From Rhodovulum robiginosum (GTDB lineage Bacteria > Pseudomonadota > Alphaproteobacteria > Rhodobacterales > Rhodobacteraceae), in the NCBI RefSeq assembly GCF_003944755.1, contig NZ_RWGU01000049.1, positions 62,001 through 126,000 on the forward strand: a stretch of DNA of 64,000 nt, read 5' to 3'. Under the pieces are notes generated by a model that made no database searches, was not told the origin of the DNA, and was given only the letters and a program-made list of their open reading frames with translations. A program made the position numbers and the translations under genes. This document shows positions 57,690 to 64,000 of this stretch, one piece after another (the first letter of the stretch is position 1; the number at the start of each line of letters is the position of its first letter).

Positions 57690-58322
57690 ATGAAGCTGAA
57701 GCTCGACGTCACGCCGGACCTCGCCGCGCTCATGGCCGCGGAGATCAAGGCCGGCGAGCGTGCGGTGACCACGGCGATGCGAGAGGCCGGCGGGCAGCTC
57801 AAGACCGACTGGCGTCGCCAGATCACTGGCGCGGGGCTGGGCCAGAGGCTGGCCAGGAGCATCCGCGCGGAGACATGGCCCAAGGGCACCACCAGCATCG
57901 GCGCGGCGTCGCTGGTCTGGTCGAAGGCCCCCGCCAACGTCGGCGCCCACGACACCGGCCCGCTGATCCGCTCGAAAACCGGCTTCTGGCTGGCGATCCC
58001 GACGCCCGCCGCCGGCCGCGGCCTGCGTGGCGGCAAGATCACCCCCGGCGAATGGGAGCGCCGCCGGGGTCTACGACTGCGCTTCGTCTATCGCCGCCGG
58101 GGACCGAACCTGCTCGTCGCCGACCGCGCCCGCATCAACAAACGGGGCCAGGCGGTGGCGTCGCGCGCGAAGACCGGCCGCAACCAGGTCACCGCGCCGA
58201 TCTTCCTGCTGGTGCCGCAGGTCAAGCTGCCGAAGCGGCTGGATCTCGCACGGGACGCGGACCGGGCGCTGGACAGCGTGCCGGGGCTGACCGTGGCGAG
58301 TTGGGTGGAGGCGCGAACATAA
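57690..58322 (+). CDS. DUF6441 tail completion protein (second prophage remnant)
   Basis: A 210-residue paralogue of 28088-28720, aligning end to end without gaps and with most residues identical (GQLKTDWRRQITGAGLGQRL, SKTGFWLAIPTPAAGRGLRG, ARDADRALDSVPGLTVASWV). The frame is intact, but its neighbours are broken, so it is a relic. Its stop is followed 47 bp later by the convergent immunity-toxin pair, the position where prophage 1 carries the HEPN gene. Confidence 0.88.
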   Translation: MKLKLDVTPDLAALMAAEIKAGERAVTTAMREAGGQLKTDWRRQITGAGLGQRLARSIRAETWPKGTTSIGAASLVWSKAPANVGAHDTGPLIRSKTGFWLAIPTPAAGRGLRGGKITPGEWERRRGLRLRFVYRRRGPNLLVADRARINKRGQAVASRAKTGRNQVTAPIFLLVPQVKLPKRLDLARDADRALDSVPGLTVASWVEART

Positions 58323-58368
58323 ATCGGTACTGGTCCGCAAACAGGCTCACACCGACTTCAGAAGCAGT

Positions 58369-58596
58369 TCACCGGTCGAATTCGGCCGTGTCCATGCCGA
58401 AATCGTCGACGAGCGCTCGCACTTCTTTTGCATCGAGCACACCGGGGTGCCTTTTGTGCGCGACGTAGACGCCTTCTAGCGCGAGATCATACTCCCCGAC
58501 ATAGAAGAATGTTCGATCACCTGACATGTCGATGCCTGCCTGTTCGAGGGCCTTGATCTGCTTTTCAAGGAGTTCAATTGCTTCTTTGTCGTCCAT
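58369..58596 (-). CDS. Putative immunity protein for the MuF-EndoU toxin
   Basis: A 75-residue acidic protein, MDDKEAIELLEKQIKALEQA, DRTFFYVGEYDLALEGVYVA, EVRALVDDFGMDTAEFDR. It starts 7 bp after the toxin stop in the same operon, the position of an immunity gene in polymorphic toxin loci. Small, acidic and soluble, as expected for a protein that blocks an RNase. I know no named family for it. Confidence 0.65.
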   Translation of the reverse strand: MDDKEAIELLEKQIKALEQAGIDMSGDRTFFYVGEYDLALEGVYVAHKRHPGVLDAKEVRALVDDFGMDTAEFDR

Positions 58597-58603
58597 CTCT
58601 GCC

Positions 58604-60010
58604 CTAGTTCCTTCTTACACCCGGCCCCGAGAGCGGGTAGCCCGTCCGCACTTCGCCGTTTGGTTGTACGACAACTTCGATCGTGACGCCATTTACCTCG
58701 CCGACGACGACCAGATCGCCATCACGATGCGCGGGTCGATCAACAGTACCAGTTCCCGCGACTTGCCTTATGGCCTCCAGAATATCATTATCTGACCAGG
58801 TGGCGGGAAATTCAGTCTTACCCGGAATGCCCGTTCCGTATCTATGCCCTCCGCTACGCCCCTCGCCATCGAGAATATGCCGCGCGCGATCTTCGGGGAT
58901 GGAGACGCTGTCAATCGAATGCGGGTTCTCCATGGTCACGACGTTCGGACCCGCCGCATCCGGGATAGGCGTGGAGATGGTGTTGCCAGTGGGGTCTTCG
59001 ACGGCGGGCGATCCAGTGTGGTTCGGCAGGCCAAGAACCTCGGCCGGGTAGGTTTCCAGCCACTGCTCGATGCGTTCGGGCGTAAAACCGGGAAGCTGCC
59101 CGAGGCGTCGTTCATCTTCGGTCAATCCCGGAAAGACCTCGGCCCAACCCTGCGAAAGAGAACCTTCGTCGATGACAAGGCGACCGGCGTCCAGTGCGGC
59201 GAGTGCATCCACGGCGAGGCGGCGTGCGAGATTGACTGCGTCACCGGCGTTCTCGTTGGGCAACGTGAACAGACCGGGCCGGTACATCTCGTACAAGCCG
59301 AGGGCTTCAGCTATCACTCTCGCCCGTTCGCCACGTTCCGGAGACCCTGACAGGAAGCCATTCTCAGCCAGAACCAGCGCCTGAGCGTAGGATTGCGCGG
59401 CCAGCAACCCCTCCACGGTGCCAAGGTCAGCACCCAGGACCGCAGCGGCGTCTCTAACTCGCTGCTCTCGGGCGGACTGTACGAAGCCTTGAAGCAGGTT
59501 GTTGGCTTCCAGCGCAGCATAGGCCGCCATCCCCGCCGGTGACCGGGCCAAAAGGCCATTTGCCAGCCTGCGTACAATCCCGCCGCTGCTCGGAAAACTG
59601 TCTGCCGGTAGCGCAAGTTCTGCAAGAATAACATCATTCTGCAATCCCGGCGCAACTGGCTCTGCATAGCAGCGACAGTTGTGCGCCTGTCCCGGATGGC
59701 CGCCAGCGGGCGGCTCGTCCCAACGAAACACCTGATCGTCGTACTCAGCGTGGCTGTCGCGAACCTTGGAATCATCACGCGAGCGCCAGATGTATCGTTC
59801 GATGCCGAGGTCCTGCTGCCGAAGCTGGTTGATCAGGCCTGCGAAGGCCCGCAGCAGGCGTTCTTCCATGGCGGTTCGCAGGGGGCGAAGGCGCTGCAGA
59901 TGGGTCTCGTACTCCTCGAATACCGTCAAGAGCACACGTGTTTTGCCCGCCTTGATGCGCTTGTCGGCCGTGCTCGGTTCGTTGCCATACAAGCTGTCGC
60001 TGGCTGGCAA
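58604..60010 (-). CDS. MuF-type phage head protein with C-terminal EndoU RNase toxin domain
   Basis: A 468-residue protein. Residues about 55-115 hold the C-terminal core of a Mu gpF-like (phage_Mu_F) head morphogenesis domain: DLGIERYIWRSRDDSKVRDS, HAEYDDQVFRWDEPPAGGHP and HNCRCYAEPV. After a long variable linker, residues 373-468 form a bacterial EndoU nuclease: ARHILDGEG (His378), GGHRYGTG (His389), GKTEFPATWSDNDI (Lys398), VVQPNGEVRTGYPL. EndoU toxins cut RNA at U residues. The start is TTG 60010, and the N-terminal half of a normal MuF domain is missing. This is a MuF polymorphic toxin. The immunity-like gene follows. Confidence 0.85.
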   Translation of the reverse strand: MPASDSLYGNEPSTADKRIKAGKTRVLLTVFEEYETHLQRLRPLRTAMEERLLRAFAGLINQLRQQDLGIERYIWRSRDDSKVRDSHAEYDDQVFRWDEPPAGGHPGQAHNCRCYAEPVAPGLQNDVILAELALPADSFPSSGGIVRRLANGLLARSPAGMAAYAALEANNLLQGFVQSAREQRVRDAAAVLGADLGTVEGLLAAQSYAQALVLAENGFLSGSPERGERARVIAEALGLYEMYRPGLFTLPNENAGDAVNLARRLAVDALAALDAGRLVIDEGSLSQGWAEVFPGLTEDERRLGQLPGFTPERIEQWLETYPAEVLGLPNHTGSPAVEDPTGNTISTPIPDAAGPNVVTMENPHSIDSVSIPEDRARHILDGEGRSGGHRYGTGIPGKTEFPATWSDNDILEAIRQVAGTGTVDRPAHRDGDLVVVGEVNGVTIEVVVQPNGEVRTGYPLSGPGVRRN

Positions 60011-60048
60011 GCTGCCATAAGCGGAAAGGTGGAAATAAAATCAATAGC

Positions 60049-61548
60049 TTGTATCTCGGAGAACGTCCGATCCCGGTCGCGTCCGCTCCGCCACTTGCCT
60101 TTGATTTCATTGATAAATTAGGCAAGTTGCCAAATCTACTAACGCCCTACTACTCATTTTCAGCCGGTGTTCTCGCCGGTTTGAAAGCGAATGTTGTGCG
60201 TTGGCATTCGGCTTCACTCTACATATGGTTGGTCGCAAGAGTTCACGCACAATGCGAGTTTGTTATGCGACGCTATAGTTCAACGCCAGAAGACCACCTT
60301 TTCAACAAAGGCGATTGGTTCGCCACGCAGGAAGCTTGGAAACAGAAGCTAGTGGCATCTATTGAGGCCATGAACGGCGACGAATTGCTCAACACTTCAA
60401 CGTCAGACTTGGCAAAATACTATGTTTCTGAGTTTGTATTTGACGTTCCTACGATCCTCCCCGACGAAATCGTCGCGGATCAGCGCGAAGCTGAAGTTGA
60501 AGTTGGCCGTCGTAACGATCCATTCTACGATGGTTATGGTGGAACACGGACAGTTACAGGAACAGCGGTTGACGTAGAAATCCCTTACACTGGGAACAAA
60601 ACTGGTTTCGACATTCAACCGACGACCCGAAACTTCAACAATCCCCGTGCCTATGTTGGTAGCGATAGTCTCAAGTTCTCCATAACTGGAACAAACTTGA
60701 CGGCGGACCAAGTGCGGAAGGAAGTTGACAGCCGCGTTTCGTCGATCAACCAACATCTTGAATGGTTGACAAAGGATGCGCAGGGATACAATGCCGGATT
60801 GTTGGCTCTAGCGACGCAAACTATTGAGCGCCGCAAAGAAAAACTCCTCAAAGACAAGTCGCTAGTCGCGGGCTTGGGCTTCAAGATGAAAGAAAGGCCC
60901 GGTGCATCGGAGACCTTTGCCGCGCCGTCCGTCCGCCGTAAGATCAGACCCGCCACACCGAAGCCCAAAGCTTCTAGAGCTCCCTTTGAACCCGAACCGA
61001 CGCTTACAAGCGATGACTACGAACATATTCTGAAAGTGCTTGAGAATATGGTTCAAGTCATGGAGCAAAGCCCCGGCGCCTTCAGAGAGATTGACGAAGA
61101 AAGCCTACGGACTCATTTTTTGGTCCAGTTGAACGGCCATTTCTCCGGAGATGCGACCGGGGAAACATTCAACTACGAAGGTAAAACCGATATTCTCATC
61201 AAGGTCGATGGCCGAAACATCTTCATTGGCGAATGCAAGTTCTGGACTGGAGAGAAGGCGTATCTAGAAACGTTGGACCAAGTGCTTTCCTATCTGAGTT
61301 GGCGCGACACAAAGGCCGCAGTCCTAATGTTCAGCCGAAACAAAGACTTCACGGGTGTTCTTGAGAAGATTTCTAGCAGCACTCCGAACCACGCAAACTT
61401 CAAGAAGTTGGTGAAGCAGCGTTCGGAAAGCAGTTGGACCTACCTTTTCGGCCACAAAGACGACACCAACCGCGAAATCTCCATCACGGTTCAAGCTTAT
61501 AACGTGCCGGAGCGTATCGAACCGCGTATTCGACCGCTCGGAAGGTAA
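60049..61548 (+). CDS. PD-(D/E)XK-type nuclease-like protein, possible defence gene
   Basis: Up to 499 residues. The C-terminal domain has the restriction-nuclease signature GKTDILIKVDGRNIFIGECK with Asp381, Glu395 and Lys397, then ETLDQVLSYLSWRDTKAAVL. The N-terminal 290 residues are helical and beta-rich and unrecognised (SDSLKFSITGTNLTADQVRK). The gene is markedly more AT-rich than its surroundings. The start is uncertain: TTG 60049 would place the att-like repeat inside the gene; GTG 60196 and ATG 60265 are alternatives. No partner methyltransferase is adjacent. Confidence 0.7.
   Translation: MYLGERPIPVASAPPLAFDFIDKLGKLPNLLTPYYSFSAGVLAGLKANVVRWHSASLYIWLVARVHAQCEFVMRRYSSTPEDHLFNKGDWFATQEAWKQKLVASIEAMNGDELLNTSTSDLAKYYVSEFVFDVPTILPDEIVADQREAEVEVGRRNDPFYDGYGGTRTVTGTAVDVEIPYTGNKTGFDIQPTTRNFNNPRAYVGSDSLKFSITGTNLTADQVRKEVDSRVSSINQHLEWLTKDAQGYNAGLLALATQTIERRKEKLLKDKSLVAGLGFKMKERPGASETFAAPSVRRKIRPATPKPKASRAPFEPEPTLTSDDYEHILKVLENMVQVMEQSPGAFREIDEESLRTHFLVQLNGHFSGDATGETFNYEGKTDILIKVDGRNIFIGECKFWTGEKAYLETLDQVLSYLSWRDTKAAVLMFSRNKDFTGVLEKISSSTPNHANFKKLVKQRSESSWTYLFGHKDDTNREISITVQAYNVPERIEPRIRPLGR
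60058..60099 (+). repeat. Copy B of the 42-bp tRNA 3'-end-like direct repeat
   Basis: Same sequence as 54986-55027 with three mismatches. It lies between the MuF-EndoU toxin gene and the PD-(D/E)XK gene, where base composition changes sharply to AT-richer. With copy A it flanks about 5.1 kb of mobile remnants. Confidence 0.6.
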
Positions 61549-61595
61549 AAAAATGCCGCGCAGTCGGCGCGGCAAGTTGCCCTTGGCACTTGGGT

Positions 61596-61808
61596 TCAAG
61601 GATGTTCGCAAAGGGCCGCGACGGTGGGTCGGTCGGCAACGGGTAGTGCCCACAGCGGCACCGCCAAGACCGCCACGGCGGCTAGGTCAAGGTCGCCTAG
61701 TCCTTCCCCGGTCAGAACGTCCATGACGCTCTGTGAGGGCGACGACAGGGCCAGCGTCAGCACGTCGGGCAGGTCAACCCCTAGCCGGTGCCCGAATAGG
61801 TGCCACAC
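61596..61808 (-). other. Short open frame, possible gene fragment
   Basis: 70 residues, VLTLALSSPSQSVMDVLTGE, LGDLDLAAVAVLAVPLWALP. The codon use looks GC-rich like a real gene and differs from the AT-rich gene to its left, so it may be the end of a gene cut by rearrangement. No family recognised; could be spurious. It overlaps the hydrolase fragment by 9 bp. Confidence 0.3.
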
Positions 61809-62270
61809 GCGTTCTACAAGCGACGGCAGCTATTCTTCAACACGATCCATTGCGTCGAAGACATCCCGTTTGAGCGCTTCGAGGATGCCGTCAACAGCTA
61901 CAACGATCTGGCATTTCCACAATTGAGCGACCTGGCACTATCGCAAACGATGGCAGACCTTTGTCGTAACTGGCCTGTGGGAGCCGCGCCCATCCAGGTC
62001 AAAGACCCGGTGAGTAGCATGGTTCCGACGCTGATCCTGCAAGGCGCATACGACAGGCGGACGCCGGTCTTCATGGGCAAGCGTGCCGCCCGCGAACTGG
62101 AGAACAGCACTTACGTCCTTGTCCCGCAGAGTGGGCATGAGGTTTGGAGCTACGCGGGTGACTGTGTGGGCCAGATTGCCGGCGCCTTTATCCAGGATCC
62201 AGACGCTGACCTTGACCTGAGCTGCCTGGTCGCGCGACAACCGCAATGGGTATTGCCACGCGACCAGTGA
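61800..62270 (+). pseudogene. Alpha/beta-hydrolase (TAP-like), C-terminal fragment
   Basis: About 150 residues: VEDIPFERFEDAVNSYNDLA, PVSSMVPTLILQGAYDRRTP with the catalytic Asp, and FVLVPQSGHEVW-like YVLVPQSGHEVWSYAG with the catalytic His, ending LVARQPQWVLP. These are the lid and C-terminal parts of a TAP-like peptidase/hydrolase; the N-terminal half with the serine nucleophile elbow is missing upstream. The first codons (from about 61800) probably belong to the junction. Confidence 0.78.
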
Positions 62271-62419
62271 TGGCGACCCCGAATGGTTGATCGTGGAAGC
62301 CAGTCCGCATAGCGTCTGAAGGCCTCTGTGACGTTCCAAGAATTTGTACTGTTCAAACATTGAATCCGACCCGTTGTGTTTGCCCAAAGTCTGCTGAGAA
62401 CGCTTCATTGGAGTGCGGA

Positions 62420-63462
62420 ATGGCTAAATCATATCACGTCAATACTTTTGATTTGGCACCAGATGAGGCGCGAGCAATTTGGGGTGAAATCACCGATGGC
62501 ACCTATGAGCTTAATCCGGAAGGCTCCGCGTCGAGCAATTATAGATTTTCTACCCGTATATGGTTTGCACCGGATATTTTGTTTTCCAGCGTCCGAGCGG
62601 AAGCTAACACCATAATCAGATCGAGCAAGCTGGTTGAGAGGCACCCACCAAATTCATAAAGGTCAAAATGCTTAAATCTGGCAAAGAGACCATTCAATTA
62701 GATGTGGAAAAATTCGATTTAAATCGCAGCGCTCTCTATTTTATCGATCAAAATCGATCCAAGCGCGAAGCTCACACCGATCACGAACTGGTTTCGATCT
62801 TTTTGCCCTATCACGCACTCGGCTATGACCCATTGATCCATCCCCCCGTTTTAAGTTTAAGCCTAGACACTGCTCTTGGGCGTTTTCTTTCGGCGAGCAT
62901 TGACGCCGCATATCAGGAGCTTGACCATCTGAGCCAAAATGAGCTTTCGGTTCTTTCAGAAAGCCTCTCCGGGACACTTAGAGGCGTTTTTGCTCATAGA
63001 ACGAAACATGCAAAATATCCAAATAGCCGAAATGACCAAGTCAATGCCATCAAGAACTTCATTGAAAAGAATCTCAACTATTCTTGGCTTAGCGCAGACA
63101 GGATATGCCAAGAATTGAAACTGTCCCGAGCGACACTATTCCGCCACCTGGCAGACTTCGGCGGTGTGAACCGGTACATTCTTTCGCTCCGATTGAACAG
63201 AGCTTATAGAGATCTGTCGGAAGCACAGCCCGTGAGAGGCGTTGTTAAGGCCGTTGCCGAACGTTGGGGGTTTTCTTCACAAGCTCACTTCAGTCGAGTG
63301 TTTAAGGAGGAATTCGATGTAAGTCCCGCGTCCTTGGTCGGTCGATGGGCCCAAAAGCCTCACGATGCGGCAGCAACGGACAACGCTAGTCAACAAGGGA
63401 ACATTTTTCAATATTCGTCGGACATCGCTGCGCTGAAGTGGGCGTACGAACGGTACAGATAG
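62420..63462 (+). pseudogene. AraC-family regulator interrupted by a frameshift
   Basis: Two adjacent frames together make one AraC/XylS regulator. The first (62420-62659) holds MAKSYHVNTFDLAPDEARAI and FAPDILFSSVRAEANTIIRS. The second (62668-63462) continues with KETIQLDVEKFDLNRSALYF, the AraC HTH (ADRICQELKLSRATLFRHLA, VAERWGFSSQAHFSRVFKEE, FDVSPASLVG). Reading between 62641 and 62653 shifts frame by one and the phrase KFIKVKML continues the domain. A single-base change near 62645-62653 would restore it. GGAG precedes ATG 62420. The second half alone could still be translated. Confidence 0.78.
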
Positions 63463-63628
63463 TCGAGCGGCCTTCTTGTGACTGTTTGAGACTCTCAGAC
63501 AAGCACTTTGCGACGGGCAGCCAACGACAGCCAACGAATAGTCTGGTAGAGCTGACTGGGATCTATAGCCGCTAATTTTAGTTCGGGTAGCAGCGAAACA
63601 AGCACAACGTAGGAAATGGAACGCCGTG

Positions 63629-63718
63629 ATGGAAAGCCGAACAAAGTATATGATAATTGGCGCAGTAGTGGCGATTGTTGTGATTGGGTATATTGTGAAC
63701 ATTGTCGTATCAGGTTGA
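63629..63718 (+). CDS. 29-residue single-span membrane peptide
   Basis: A short frame MESRTKYMIIGAVVAIVVIG continuing YIVNIVVSG and TGA at 63716. One hydrophobic helix with a charged N-terminus. AGGAAATGGA precedes the ATG at good spacing. Small peptides of this kind are seen in type I toxin-antitoxin systems and as membrane regulators; no antisense RNA is evident. Confidence 0.5.
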   Translation: MESRTKYMIIGAVVAIVVIGYIVNIVVSG

Positions 63719-63863
63719 GCCTGCCAACCCATCCGCAGTCGCTTTTCGTGAGCGCCACTTAGGCGAGAAAGAAGTTAACGCGCAGCACTACCGTAGGCGT
63801 CGATCATGGTCCGCCATTCGACAGAATGCTCCCCCAGAAAAAGACAAAAAAGGAGTAAGAACG

Positions 63864-64000
63864 ATGACTATACAAAGCCGGAAAACGCCGAAGATCCTGT
63901 TGGCGGCCTTGCTGCCACTTGCTTTGGCCGCCTGCGTCGAGACAGATGGCTCATCAAGCAGACCGGCGATGGACGCCAGCGAGACCAACGCCGTTATCGG
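63864..64000 (+). CDS. Lipoprotein (start of gene, runs off the right edge)
   Basis: From ATG 63864 with AGGAGTAAG ahead: MTIQSRKTPKILLAALLPLA, then LAACVETDGSSSRPAMDASE. Clear signal peptide with lipobox LAAC. Only about 45 residues are in the window, so the family cannot be named. It is more GC-rich than the AraC region. Confidence 0.82.
   Translation, partial: MTIQSRKTPKILLAALLPLALAACVETDGSSSRPAMDASETNAVI

Noticed and set aside
57400-57950. Recombinase fragment extending further upstream on the minus strand
   Set aside because: The frame stays open, but beyond about 57394 it is only the antisense of the head-tail and DUF6441 genes.

Overview
The window comes from a high-GC alphaproteobacterium, most likely of the Rhodobacterales. 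The siphophage tail-tip genes (DUF2460, DUF2163, NlpC/P60, TIM-barrel baseplate protein) resemble those of the rhodobacterial gene transfer agent, and many small phage families here are typical of that order. Families are assigned by reading protein motifs, not by database search.

Region 1 (1 to about 44,090) is a prophage of lambda/GTA-like organisation. It opens at the left edge with a leftward serine recombinase preceded by a DUF2924 gene and a small leader gene. Rightward from about 1.3 kb come an unknown 742-residue protein, a zinc-ribbon protein, a sigma-like regulator, and a tightly overlapping replication and recombination operon: AAA NTPase, putative ssDNA-binding protein, DUF6511, HNH nuclease, Cas4-like nuclease, RecD-like helicase, Toprim primase and RuvC-like resolvase. 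A dense array of inverted and direct 9-mers in the 3' end of the primase gene looks like a replication origin. A ParB-methyltransferase fusion, a C5 methyltransferase and a possible partner nuclease follow. The packaging, head and tail genes run from 21.0 to 42.6 kb, and lysis genes (M15 endolysin, nested spanin pair) end the prophage. The large terminase gene is broken: its middle is replaced by a short AT-richer cassette encoding a secreted protein. Cargo genes on the opposite strand interrupt the operons: a KilA-N/BstA-like candidate, a HEPN RNase and a GIY-YIG nuclease.

Region 2 (44.1 to 54.8 kb) is a metal/redox module: an OmpR-type two-component system, a PepSY protein, a ferric-reductase-like flavocytochrome, an Asp-rich secreted protein, a DUF2271 protein carrying a flavinylation motif, a PepSY-flavodoxin-reductase fusion, ApbE, a P1B-type ATPase and a VIT/CCC1 transporter. 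Matching tandem half-sites with 11-bp period precede both transcription units, suggesting that the response regulator controls both.

Region 3 (54.8 to 64 kb) is a scrapyard of mobile DNA. A 42-bp imperfect direct repeat with a tRNA 3'-end-like sequence brackets a remnant of a second, related prophage. That remnant holds a truncated NTPase-like gene, a recombinase fragment, a broken head-tail gene, a DUF6441 paralogue, and a MuF-type phage head protein fused to an EndoU RNase toxin with a small immunity-like gene behind it. To the right are a PD-(D/E)XK protein, a hydrolase fragment, a frameshifted AraC regulator, a 29-residue membrane peptide and the start of a lipoprotein gene. The strongest leads are the MuF-EndoU/immunity pair, the origin-like array, the dual-coding methyltransferase tail, the HEPN cargo and the metal-redox regulon.
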